A stretch of 64,000 nt of DNA from Bacteroides sp. (GTDB lineage: Bacteria; Bacillota; Clostridia; Oscillospirales; Acutalibacteraceae). This document shows positions 1 through 7,803 of this stretch, in pieces; within the stretch, counting starts at the first letter, position 1; every line of letters begins with the position of its first letter. The notes beneath the pieces were generated by a model. The model was not told where the DNA came from, made no database searches, and saw only the letters and a program-made list of their open reading frames with translations. The stretch is from positions 1-64,000 of the forward strand of contig JAMPEQ010000010.1 in NCBI GenBank assembly GCA_023665085.1. The letters are read 5' to 3'. Position numbers and translations under genes: made by a program.

Positions 1-61
1 TATCTGAGCATTTTATGTCTTTTTATCAATTATTCTTCCAGATCGTATGCTATAAAATTTT

Positions 62-90
62 AAAACACCTGTAATAATACAGGTGTTTTT
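62..90. terminator. Rho-independent terminator
   Basis: A perfect 12-bp stem (62-73 with 78-89) has a 4-nt loop. A T run follows on the plus strand and an A run precedes it, so it could act in either direction. It lies just beyond the 3' end of the minus-strand tRNA-Ser and probably ends that transcript, or the plus-strand gene to the left of the window. Confidence 0.8.
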
Positions 91-93
91 ATT

Positions 94-184
94 TGGCGGA
101 GTGGGTGGGATTTGAACCCACGGGTGACTGAATCACACGACAGATTTCGAGTCTGTGCCGTTATGACCTCTTCGGTACCACTCC
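94..184 (-). tRNA. tRNA-Ser (anticodon CGA)
   Basis: On the minus strand this folds as a class II tRNA. The acceptor GGAGTGG pairs with CCACTCC, followed by discriminator G and an encoded CCA (94-96). The anticodon loop CTCGAAA on a 5-bp stem reads CGA (complement at 147-149), and there is a long variable arm and a GGTTCAAATCC T-loop. It decodes the Ser codon UCG. Discriminator G and the long variable arm are both serine features. Confidence 0.95.
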
Positions 185-235
185 ATATTAAGTATAGAAT
201 GATTTTATACTTTTTACTTTATTTTGTCAACAGTA

Positions 236-264
236 TTGAAACTAGATTTGTATTATGATAGAAT
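236..264 (+). promoter_or_regulatory. sigma-A promoter of hisHF
   Basis: TTGAAA (236-241), a 17-nt spacer and TAGAAT (259-264) lie about 30 nt upstream of the hisH start. A GGAG ribosome site is at 282-285. No leader structure is visible. Confidence 0.65.
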
Positions 265-295
265 ATTTTAATACAAATTATGGAGAAATACTATT

Positions 296-907
296 ATGAT
301 TGCAATTATTGATTACGGTGCAGGTAATCTTTCAAGCGTAAAAAAAGCTTTGGATTATCTGGGTGCTGAATGCGAAATTACGCAGGATAAAAACAAAATA
401 CTGTCTGCATCACATGTTATTTTGCCCGGTGTTGGTTCATTCGGTGATGCAATGGAGTCTATGCATAGCCGAGGACTTGTTGAGGTAGTTAAAGAGGCTG
501 CCGCAAGCGGAAAACCATTCTTGGGTATCTGTCTTGGATTACAGCTTCTTTTTGAAAGCAGTGAGGAAAGCCCGAATGTAAAAGGTCTCGGTCTGCTTAA
601 AGGAAGCATTGTTGAAATTCCTAAAAAAGACGGATTAAAAGTTCCTCACATGGGGTGGAATTCTATTTCAATTAAGAAGAATGACGGTATTTTTAATAAT
701 ATTACTGATGAAAGCTACTTTTATTTTGTTCACTCATATTATCTCAAAAATGCTGAGGATAAGAATGTCGCTGCAACAACTGAATACGGAGTAAATATTC
801 AGTGTGCAGTTCAGAACGGCAATCTCTGTGCAACACAATTTCATCCTGAAAAAAGCAGTTCTGCGGGACTTCAAATACTCAAAAACTTTTTGGCAATGGA
901 GGGTTGA
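296..907 (+). CDS. hisH: Imidazole glycerol phosphate synthase, glutaminase subunit HisH
   Basis: Class I glutamine amidotransferase subunit that releases ammonia from glutamine for HisF in histidine biosynthesis. The 203 residues match the family length. The nucleophile cysteine lies in [10 protein letters not shown] near residue 79, and the catalytic His-Glu pair is in QFHPEKSS near the C-terminus. The ATG has GGAG upstream and its own promoter. hisF follows 3 nt after the stop, so the two are co-translated partners. No other his gene is in the window. Confidence 0.95.
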   Translation: MIAIIDYGAGNLSSVKKALDYLGAECEITQDKNKILSASHVILPGVGSFGDAMESMHSRGLVEVVKEAAASGKPFLGICLGLQLLFESSEESPNVKGLGLLKGSIVEIPKKDGLKVPHMGWNSISIKKNDGIFNNITDESYFYFVHSYYLKNAEDKNVAATTEYGVNIQCAVQNGNLCATQFHPEKSSSAGLQILKNFLAMEG

Positions 908-910
908 TTT

Positions 911-1669
911 ATGTATGCAAAAAGAATTATACCCTGCCTCGATGTAAAAAACGGCAGAGTAGTTAAGGGTGTGTCATTCGTTGATTTACGTGATGCCGGT
1001 GATCCGGTAGAGTGTGCTGCTGCATACGACAAGCAGGGTGCAGACGAGCTTGTACTTCTTGACATTACAGCTACGCATGAGGGCAGAAGCACTATGATAG
1101 ACATTGTAAGAAGAGTTGCTGAAACCGTTTTCATTCCTTTCACTGTTGGCGGTGGTATTAAAACAGTTGATGATTTTAAAGAGCTTCTTCGTGCAGGTGC
1201 AGATAAAATTTCTGTCAATTCTGCTGCAGTAAGAAATCCTGATTTGATAAACGAAGCTGCATATAAATTTGGCTCACAATGCGTTGTTTGCGCTATTGAT
1301 GCAAAGCGTGACGGCAAAGGAAGTTGGGAGGTTTATCTCAACGGAGGAAGAATTCCTACAGGAATTGATGCTGTTGAATGGGCTGTTGAGGCAGAAAAAA
1401 GAGGAGCAGGAGAAATTCTGCTCACCTCAATGGATCAGGATGGTCAAAAAACAGGATATGATATTGAGCTTACCCGAACTGTCAGCGAAAAAGTCGGAAT
1501 TCCTGTTATTGCATCAGGTGGTGCGGGAAAGGCAGAGCATTTTTATGATGCTTTCACAGAAGGAAAGGCTGATGCTGTACTTGCCGCAAGCTTGTTTCAT
1601 TTTAACGAGCTGCCTGTGCCTGAATTAAAAGACTACCTGCACAATAACAATATACCTGTAAGAAAATAA
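911..1669 (+). CDS. hisF: Imidazole glycerol phosphate synthase, cyclase subunit HisF
   Basis: A (beta/alpha)8 barrel that uses HisH-derived ammonia to convert PRFAR into imidazole glycerol phosphate and AICAR. The opening [12 protein letters not shown] supplies the catalytic Asp near residue 11, and CAIDAKR supplies the second near residue 130. TVGGGIK and ASGGAG are the phosphate-binding turns. The 252 residues are full length. It is the second gene of a two-gene unit with hisH. Confidence 0.95.
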   Translation: MYAKRIIPCLDVKNGRVVKGVSFVDLRDAGDPVECAAAYDKQGADELVLLDITATHEGRSTMIDIVRRVAETVFIPFTVGGGIKTVDDFKELLRAGADKISVNSAAVRNPDLINEAAYKFGSQCVVCAIDAKRDGKGSWEVYLNGGRIPTGIDAVEWAVEAEKRGAGEILLTSMDQDGQKTGYDIELTRTVSEKVGIPVIASGGAGKAEHFYDAFTEGKADAVLAASLFHFNELPVPELKDYLHNNNIPVRK

Positions 1670-1719
1670 TAGTATACAATACAAAATACTTCTGCTGATA
1701 AAAGTTTTGGTGCAGTGAT

Positions 1720-2553
1720 ATGGATAATTTGATTTTTAAGCAAACAGAAAAATACTCATTCCGTGATCCAACGGCATATATTTTTAACGGTGAAATATAT
1801 CTTTTCTTTTCGCTTGTAATAAATGAAAATAACAATCAATATTTTTGTACCGCTGTAAGTAAGAGCAAGAATTTTAAAAATTGGACAAAGCCTGAAGTAT
1901 TAACTGAAAAGGACATATCAAAAAATTATTCTTCACCGGGTAATGTGGTTGAATATAATGGCATGTATTACCTTTGTCTTCAAACATATCCAAGACCTAA
2001 CGGCGAAAAATACGGCAATGAGAGCTCACGAATTTTTACTATACACACATCTGATTTTAAAAACTGGAGTAAACCTGAGCTGATTAAGGTTAAGGGTGAT
2101 ATTCCTGAAAATGAAATGGGCAGAATGATTGATCCGTACATACTTAAGGATAATGATAAGTTCATTTGTTTTTTCAAGCAGAACGGAGTATCATTCAGCG
2201 AATCTTCAAATATGAAAAACTGGAAATTTAAAGGATATACCGAATGCGGTGAAAATGTTTGCGTAATCAAAGAGAATGATGAATATATTATTTTCAACTC
2301 ACTTGAAAATGGCATAAACCTTCTATCCACAAAAAATTTCAAAGAATTTAATTCAATGGGAACAACGTACTTAAATCAAAGCAAAAAGCCTTGGGCTAAG
2401 GACAGAATAACAGCAGGATTTGTGATTGATATAAGTAAAATGAACATAGGATATAATTATGCAATGTTTTATCATGGAGATATGGAGGATCATTATATTT
2501 TCGGTGCATCTTTGGCTGTAACCTTTAGTAATGATTTAAAAATTTGGAACTAA
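1720..2553 (+). CDS. GH43-like five-bladed beta-propeller glycosidase
   Basis: A 277-residue protein without signal peptide, so probably cytoplasmic. Repeated blade motifs are visible: RDPTAYIFNGEIYLFF, the MIDPYIL Asp, and two KNW..PE.. strand repeats. This pattern is typical of the GH43/GH32/GH117 propeller superfamily, which acts on arabinosides, xylosides or fructosides. The first Asp (RDP) fits the catalytic base and the second (IDP) the pKa modulator. The acid Glu is not certain by eye. No strong Shine-Dalgarno is visible. It sits alone between hisF and a terminator, so its substrate cannot be read from context. Confidence 0.6.
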   Translation: MDNLIFKQTEKYSFRDPTAYIFNGEIYLFFSLVINENNNQYFCTAVSKSKNFKNWTKPEVLTEKDISKNYSSPGNVVEYNGMYYLCLQTYPRPNGEKYGNESSRIFTIHTSDFKNWSKPELIKVKGDIPENEMGRMIDPYILKDNDKFICFFKQNGVSFSESSNMKNWKFKGYTECGENVCVIKENDEYIIFNSLENGINLLSTKNFKEFNSMGTTYLNQSKKPWAKDRITAGFVIDISKMNIGYNYAMFYHGDMEDHYIFGASLAVTFSNDLKIWN

Positions 2554-2588
2554 TAAAGCTGAAACCTCAGCTTTATTAGTTCCTTTTT
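2548..2588 (+). terminator. Rho-independent terminator after the GH43-like gene
   Basis: A 15-bp stem (2548-2562 with 2567-2581) is followed by a T run. It overlaps the stop codon of the upstream gene and faces the convergent dynamin-like gene, which it may also serve. Confidence 0.85.
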
Positions 2589-2599
2589 TAGATATATGA

Positions 2600-4864
2600 T
2601 TAATATTTTTCCAAAATATTTTTTATACTGTCAATAAATTCAATTGCTGTATCATATTGATATATTCTGCTGTTTATGTTATCAATGTCAAAATTTTCGA
2701 CATCGTTTTTGAATTCATTGTATTTGACCTTCCATTGACGCTCAACTTCATCAGCACCCTGTCTGAATGCATCTCTTGTTTCATTCCAATATTTATCAAT
2801 ATTGTCAAGTATTTTCTTTAAAATACCCTTTTTATTATACTCTTTGACAATGCGGTTTCCGATAACCTTTTTCCATGTGCCTCCAAAAGCAAGTAAGCTG
2901 CCAATGGTTGCAAGAACAGCAATTGTTATGCCGATTGTAAGCGGACCGCCTATGGCAGAAACTGCTGATATAACGGTTGCCGTACCTCCAAGATGAATAC
3001 CTATTGCCGACAGAACACTTACTGCTTTTGCCACAAGAATATATCCGCCGAGATTTCCACAGGTGCTTGCCCAGGCGGCAAGTGCACCATATGCAGCAAT
3101 GCCTGTTAAACCTGAAATAAAAGCATTTGCAGTATTAAATGATGTTACAAGTGATAAGCTTTTGCTGTCAATGTTAATGACGAAGTGGTCTATGTTTGAT
3201 TTGAATTCCTTAGTTAATTTACTGCAGATTTCTGTAATACCATTTTCTAATTCGGAATTAATCAGAAGGCTAAGTTTTTCAAAATCCTTCTTATTCTTCT
3301 TGAAACCGTTTTCCTCTATAATACTATTAATATGCTCTTTATTGATAATACTGTTATAAAATTTAGTAATATCATCTTCAGATTTTTTCTTGAAATCAGA
3401 AATAGCATCCTCAACCTGACGAACATTCTTGTTGAACTTAACATTTCTTTCCTTTTCCTCTTCTTTAAGAGTCTCTAAATACTTTTTGTTTTCCTCATGA
3501 TTGTTAATCAAATTTTGCATTTTCTTTTTTTCAATTACTAAATCACTACTGTGTTTATTAACAAATTCATTCAGCTTGTTTGATATAATCTTGTTTTGAA
3601 GCTCTGAAATTTCTTCTATATAATTTGAAAAATCATCAAAAAATCTTTTCATAATACCGGCTGAATTAATTTCAGTCGCATAAAATCTGTTTTTCAGAGT
3701 ATCAGCTGTATATTTGTAGCCTGTAATTTTTTCTCTGTTTTTGATGCTTATGTGATTTCCTAAATAATCCCATAAATTATTTGCAGCTCTTTCATGAATT
3801 AAGCTGATATTGTCAGAGCCTCCTAAAATACTTGCCTGAGAGGATAGAATAAATATGTTTCCGAATGGCTTTATGGTGTTTTCTTCTTTATTTTCGATTA
3901 TGGGTAAATGTTTTATCATGCTTCCGAGTATTGATATATCTTCGCCGTAAATAAAGCTGTTTGCCGGACTGATATAAACATAAGAATCGGCAGTTTCAAT
4001 AGCTTCAGCACTCAGCATAGTATCTCTTGAATCAAAAATATCTGTTATTTCAGTATCGTTGCCATTTGATTTAGGACGATAGCCGGGAAGGTCAATAAGG
4101 TCAACGTTAAGAAGAACGTTACTGTCAATGTAAACAACGATAGCATCAATTTCCAGTGCATCGCTTTCGTCATTATGTGCTCCGTATTTTTCCAATAATT
4201 CATATGAGCCTTTATCATAGATATAATTATTATATTTTTCATCATTTATTTTATTTATATCAAATTTAGTTTTATTATTAATCTTATAAACCAGCACATT
4301 TATATTTTCGTCAGTGCCTTCATTTTTATCTCTTATATGCTTAAGAATTATAACTGTTGATGTTTTAGGAGTCCATCCTTTTGGTAAAACATCATGCCCG
4401 ATTATTTTGTTGATAAGTGTGCTTTTACCGGAATCAGGCTTGCCTATGAATGCAATTCTCAGCTTTCTGCAGATGTTATCGCATAATTTGCCAAAGTTAC
4501 TTACAGTATCTATATCGATAATAGTGTTATCTGAATAGTGTTCACCTTTTGAAATTTGATTGTACTTGTAAATGACATTTGACATTTCTTTCTTCATAAT
4601 ATTAATTTTTGAGCAGTTATCCTTAACATTGCGAAAAATATATGCAGGAGCATCGTTCATTTCTGATATCAGCTCATCTGCAGATATTCCAAAGTGTATA
4701 GAATAATTGAGTATATCATTTGCATCAAGTGCAGTTTGACCGTTTTCTAATCTGCTGATTGTTTCTTTTGAATATTTTTTGCTTTTTTGAATTTCATTTA
4801 AAGCGTTGGCCAGTTCCTCAGATGATAAATTGGCTTGTGTTCTTAAATTGGTTAACTTTTTCAT
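2600..4864 (-). CDS. XRE-type HTH / dynamin-like GTPase fusion membrane protein
   Basis: A 754-residue protein. Residues about 4-65 form an XRE-type helix-turn-helix (SSEELANALNEI, then ETISRLENG). A GTPase domain begins with the P-loop GKPDSGKST at 141-149, switch threonines near 167-170 and the G3 motif DLPG at 258-261. Long charged coiled-coil stretches follow (about 410-530), then a glycine/alanine-rich hydrophobic region (about 590-665) that could insert in or bend a membrane, then a helical tail. This is the bacterial dynamin-like layout with a DNA-binding head. A strong GGGAGG ribosome site precedes the ATG. The function is unknown; membrane remodelling, stress response or phage defence are inferences. 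Confidence 0.75.
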   Translation of the reverse strand: MKKLTNLRTQANLSSEELANALNEIQKSKKYSKETISRLENGQTALDANDILNYSIHFGISADELISEMNDAPAYIFRNVKDNCSKINIMKKEMSNVIYKYNQISKGEHYSDNTIIDIDTVSNFGKLCDNICRKLRIAFIGKPDSGKSTLINKIIGHDVLPKGWTPKTSTVIILKHIRDKNEGTDENINVLVYKINNKTKFDINKINDEKYNNYIYDKGSYELLEKYGAHNDESDALEIDAIVVYIDSNVLLNVDLIDLPGYRPKSNGNDTEITDIFDSRDTMLSAEAIETADSYVYISPANSFIYGEDISILGSMIKHLPIIENKEENTIKPFGNIFILSSQASILGGSDNISLIHERAANNLWDYLGNHISIKNREKITGYKYTADTLKNRFYATEINSAGIMKRFFDDFSNYIEEISELQNKIISNKLNEFVNKHSSDLVIEKKKMQNLINNHEENKKYLETLKEEEKERNVKFNKNVRQVEDAISDFKKKSEDDITKFYNSIINKEHINSIIEENGFKKNKKDFEKLSLLINSELENGITEICSKLTKEFKSNIDHFVINIDSKSLSLVTSFNTANAFISGLTGIAAYGALAAWASTCGNLGGYILVAKAVSVLSAIGIHLGGTATVISAVSAIGGPLTIGITIAVLATIGSLLAFGGTWKKVIGNRIVKEYNKKGILKKILDNIDKYWNETRDAFRQGADEVERQWKVKYNEFKNDVENFDIDNINSRIYQYDTAIEFIDSIKNILEKY

Positions 4865-4944
4865 AGTTAATACCTCCCATAAAATAGTTTTTATAATTTT
4901 TTAGAAGTATAAGACTGCTTTAAATAAAAAAAGGAGCATATTAC

Positions 4945-5097
4945 ATGAATGATGAGAAAATTATGCAACAGCCTTATGTAATTCATGCCTGGAGTGTATC
5001 ATATAAATTACATAATGTCAATACTTTTTTTGCAAATGTTTTAGGCAATTTTGGCATAAGGTTCAAAAACAACGAATTTGCGGGGATTTTGATATAA
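4945..5097 (+). CDS. Possible 50-residue small protein, unknown
   Basis: An ATG at 4945 opens 50 codons behind a strong, well-spaced ribosome site (AAAGGAG at 4930-4936). The product ends in a hydrophobic GILI and matches no family I recognise. It runs antisense to the predicted leader and promoter of the HTH-dynamin gene. No clear promoter of its own is visible, and the frame may be accidental in AT-rich spacer. The rest of the 4865-5166 spacer holds three ATTACAT heptamers (two direct, one inverted) and the terminator of the PAP2 gene. Confidence 0.3.
   Translation: MNDEKIMQQPYVIHAWSVSYKLHNVNTFFANVLGNFGIRFKNNEFAGILI
4993..5021 (-). promoter_or_regulatory. Promoter of the HTH-dynamin gene with ATTACAT repeats
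   Basis: Read on the minus strand, TTGACA (5016-5021), a 17-nt spacer and a weaker TACACT (4993-4998) would start a transcript with a leader of about 125 nt. The heptamer ATTACAT occurs at 4940-4946 and 5007-5013 and inverted at 4976-4982. One copy lies inside the spacer, so the HTH head of the product could bind here to autoregulate. That is an inference. Confidence 0.45.
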
Positions 5098-5099
5098 AT

Positions 5100-5142
5100 A
5101 AAAAAGTTCCTTAAAACAAAGAAATCTTGTCTTAAGGAACTT
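5100..5142 (-). terminator. Rho-independent terminator of the PAP2 gene
   Basis: An 11-bp stem (5104-5114 with 5132-5142) encloses a 17-nt loop. Read on the minus strand it is followed by a T run. It ends the minus-strand PAP2 gene. Confidence 0.8.
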
Positions 5143-5166
5143 AAATAATGTAAACTTTTTTTGATA

Positions 5167-6204
5167 TTAACCTATAATACTTTTTTTGGTAAAGCGGGAG
5201 TAGATGTTGTATACAATTAAGAAAAGTGAGTAAGTGATAAGAGCGGCACCTGCTACATCTGTGAGATAATGTGCACCTGTAATTAATCTGGTGATTGCCA
5301 TTGCAGCTGTAAATGCAAAACTTGCAATGAGTGCAATCGGCGCAAATTTTTTAAGCTTATCAAATGCAAGAAATAAAGGATATGTAAGAAAAGTTATCAC
5401 AGCTTCAGTAGTATGTCCGCTTGGGAATGAATCTGCTCTGTTGTACATACCCATATCATCACCGATTTTATACCACTGTGTAAATGCTGAAAAATCAGTA
5501 TTTTGTGCCATAGCACTTGTAAGCGGTGAGTATTTACCTTCTGATAAGCCTTCTTCATTCAAAAAACCATTTGAATATGCAACCATTTCTCTGAAACGAA
5601 CACGGTTTGTAATAGTTTTGCACTCTTCAACTATTTTTATAAGTACACCAAACAAAACTCCTGCAAGAGCAAGAGCTTCAAGCTTTCTAAGCTTTTCTTT
5701 GTCAATATTTCTGAAAAGGAAAATAGCAATTGCAGCCACTACTGTGCAGATAATAAAATATGCCGCCTGCGACCAGTTATCCATGTTCATATTTCTAAGA
5801 ATATTTTTTATAACATTCTCGATAAGCTTTTTCCATCCCACAACAGATAATACAAAAAATCCGACTGTTGTAATTGTTTTTACAACAAAGTTGAAAAATT
5901 TATAAACTTTGCTGTCTGTATTTGTGACAGTTTTTACCTTCGGAATAAGCTTTCCGATAACTGCAAGACTTTCATTAAGATCTCTTCTGCAAAGAAAAAT
6001 TATTGTAAAGGCGGGTCCCCAAAATCCCCAGTAGACTGCCAGACCAAAGTTTTCAAAAAATTTTGCAATGCTGTTTTCCGGATTAAAAAGTGCAATATCA
6101 ATTTTAACATCATTTAATGTGCCGGCAATCATTGCTGCTAAGGAAATTATGTAAATAATTGCAGAAACTATCAGCAGTAATTTATTAGACTTTGTTTTAC
6201 TCAT
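5167..6204 (-). CDS. PAP2-family integral membrane phosphatase
   Basis: A 345-residue polytopic protein with about seven hydrophobic segments. Two of the three PAP2 (phosphatidic acid phosphatase type 2) motifs are clear: PSGH at 261-264, and Arg306 with His312 and Asp316 in TRLITGAHYLTD. The first motif, normally K-x6-RP, reads K196-x6-R203-F, so the proline is lost but both basic residues remain. Members dephosphorylate lipid phosphates such as undecaprenyl pyrophosphate or phosphatidate at the membrane. The substrate here is unknown. It is a single-gene unit ending in a terminator. Confidence 0.85.
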   Translation of the reverse strand: MSKTKSNKLLLIVSAIIYIISLAAMIAGTLNDVKIDIALFNPENSIAKFFENFGLAVYWGFWGPAFTIIFLCRRDLNESLAVIGKLIPKVKTVTNTDSKVYKFFNFVVKTITTVGFFVLSVVGWKKLIENVIKNILRNMNMDNWSQAAYFIICTVVAAIAIFLFRNIDKEKLRKLEALALAGVLFGVLIKIVEECKTITNRVRFREMVAYSNGFLNEEGLSEGKYSPLTSAMAQNTDFSAFTQWYKIGDDMGMYNRADSFPSGHTTEAVITFLTYPLFLAFDKLKKFAPIALIASFAFTAAMAITRLITGAHYLTDVAGAALITYSLFLIVYNIYSRFTKKSIIG

Positions 6205-6341
6205 AATTCAATCTCCGTTCATATTTTTATAAAAATTATAATATCATACATTATCATATTTTTCAATGATGATTGAACAAAACAATATTGTAATATCATA
6301 TAATATGTAATAAAATAGATAAAAAGAAAAGAAGTGATTAG

Positions 6342-7151
6342 ATGAAAAAAATATTAGTTATTGCTCTTGGCGGTACAATCGGAAGTGTTAAGACAGATTG
6401 TATTGAGCTGGATAAAAATAATTTAAAAATACTTGATTACTGTAAAAGAGCTGATGTGGAATTTGAAGGAGTATCACCATTTTCGGTACTGTCTGAAAAC
6501 ATGAGCATATTACTGTGGAAAAAGCTTATAGAATTTTTGAATAATGTAAAATTTGAATGTTATACAGGAGCAATTATTCTTCACGGAAGTGACACCCTTG
6601 CATACACATCGGCAGTAATCGGCAATGCATTTTGTGATAAGAACATTGTTTTTGTGGCTTCTGACAAGCCTGTTGAAGACAGCGAAAGCAATGGCATTGA
6701 TAATTTTAACAGAGCGGTTGAGCATTTGATTTCAGGCACAAAGGGTGTATATGTTTCATATAATAAAATAATTCCTGCCGTTGCTGTTACATCAGCAGGA
6801 GTTGATGATGAATTTGACTGCATACCCGCAGCGTGTGATTATGCGAACAGCAGAAAGATATATGACAGAAATATACTTATAATTAATTCATATGTGGGAA
6901 TAAATATTGATAATTACAATTTTGACAATGCTGATGCAGTTCTGATAAATATGTTTCACAGTGCAACAGTTCCTAAGTGTTTTGCAGAGTTATCTGAAAG
7001 ATTGAATATTCCGATATACTTTGTTACCCACAAACCAAGTGCGGATTACGAAACTGCAAAGGGAATAAAAAACATTATATATAACTCTACTGTTGAAAAT
7101 GCATATGCCAAATTGCTTCTTAGCAGCAGATTTCCACTGTGCGCAGATTAA
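6342..7151 (+). CDS. Asparaginase-like protein (short, type I-like)
   Basis: A 269-residue protein, shorter than the usual 320-340. The N-terminal GGTIGS places Thr12 as the nucleophile. The second signature reads HGSDTLAYTS instead of the usual HGTDTM, so Ser83 replaces the second catalytic Thr while Asp84 is kept. Family members hydrolyse asparagine to aspartate and ammonia in the cytoplasm. There is no signal peptide. The short C-terminal domain and the Thr-to-Ser change make activity or substrate uncertain; it may be a relaxed amidohydrolase. Confidence 0.75.
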   Translation: MKKILVIALGGTIGSVKTDCIELDKNNLKILDYCKRADVEFEGVSPFSVLSENMSILLWKKLIEFLNNVKFECYTGAIILHGSDTLAYTSAVIGNAFCDKNIVFVASDKPVEDSESNGIDNFNRAVEHLISGTKGVYVSYNKIIPAVAVTSAGVDDEFDCIPAACDYANSRKIYDRNILIINSYVGINIDNYNFDNADAVLINMFHSATVPKCFAELSERLNIPIYFVTHKPSADYETAKGIKNIIYNSTVENAYAKLLLSSRFPLCAD

Positions 7152-7213
7152 TTCCACTGAGAGCAGATATATTTCTTCTGCAATATATGATAGAATATAT
7201 TCGGAGGGGTAGT

Positions 7214-7438
7214 ATGAAAAGTTTTCTTAGAACACTTTTACAAATTGTAATTATAAATGTATTATCTGCTGTATCAGCTTATGCCGTATATATTTTTTTA
7301 CTGGCGGCGGGAGTTATACACTATTATGAGCTGGCAGAGCCTATGGAGAATATCAGCTGTGACATAACACTGGCAGTATCGTTTATAGGATTTTTAATAA
7401 TATACTCTGCGGCGGTGGTCAGATTTAAAAAAAGTTAA
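7214..7438 (+). CDS. Small two-helix membrane protein, unknown
   Basis: A 74-residue protein. The ATG at 7214 follows a strong GGAGGGG site, which decides the start over upstream in-frame codons. Two hydrophobic segments lie at about residues 6-31 and 48-68, and the protein ends with basic residues (RFKKS), suggesting a cytoplasmic C-terminus. I recognise no family. It lies 62 nt after the asparaginase-like gene and upstream of the trp leader promoter. Confidence 0.6.
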   Translation: MKSFLRTLLQIVIINVLSAVSAYAVYIFLLAAGVIHYYELAEPMENISCDITLAVSFIGFLIIYSAAVVRFKKS

Positions 7439-7445
7439 AGACGGC

Positions 7446-7474
7446 TTGACAAACAAATAAAACAATGATATTAT
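7446..7474 (+). promoter_or_regulatory. Promoter of the trp operon
   Basis: TTGACA (7446-7451), exactly 17 nt, then TATTAT (7469-7474). Transcription would begin near 7481, at the 5' edge of the T-box leader. Confidence 0.85.
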
Positions 7475-7481
7475 ATCTTTA

Positions 7482-7767
7482 CAATTTAATTACTAAACCG
7501 ATGAAGCGGAGATAAAAACGAGATACGAACTCACAGAGAGTCCTTGTTGCTGGGAATAGGACAGTAAGCGGCTTGTTAAATGGACCGCAGAGGGCATAGT
7601 GAAAAGCGAAAAAGCCTAGTATTCTATGACGCGATGGCCTGCGTTAGTGGTCGGAGATATGATAGTATCTTGCAGAGCGTATGGATTGACCATAAATCAA
7701 GGTGGCACCACGGAATTAATTTCGTCCTTGACAGTATTATACAATACTGTCAGGGACTTTTTGTTTT
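7482..7767 (+). promoter_or_regulatory. T-box riboswitch (tRNA-Trp) controlling trpEGDCFBA
   Basis: The leader carries the AGAGAGTCC and GCTGG stem-I elements, the T-box core GGTGGCACCACGG at 7701-7713, and a terminator stem (7724-7738 with 7743-7757) followed by a T run. The likely specifier codon is TGG at 7581-7583, next to the closing strand of stem I. The TGGC bulge would pair with an acceptor end whose discriminator is G, consistent with tRNA-Trp. Uncharged tRNA-Trp should stabilise the antiterminator and turn on the operon. It fills most of the spacer between 7439 and 7803. Confidence 0.93.
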
Positions 7768-7803
7768 TGCAAGGCACAATCAACTTTTTTAGGAGATGAG
7801 CTT

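Noticed and set aside
871-1317. Long antisense frame opposite hisF
   Set aside because: No ribosome site; composition mirrors the real hisF codons. Similar long antisense frames inside trpD, pgk, gpmI, gapA and the P-type-like gene were dropped for the same reason.
7580-7792. 70-codon frame inside the trp leader
   Set aside because: It covers the T-box core and terminator, has no ribosome site and no protein-like sequence; the RNA explanation is much stronger.
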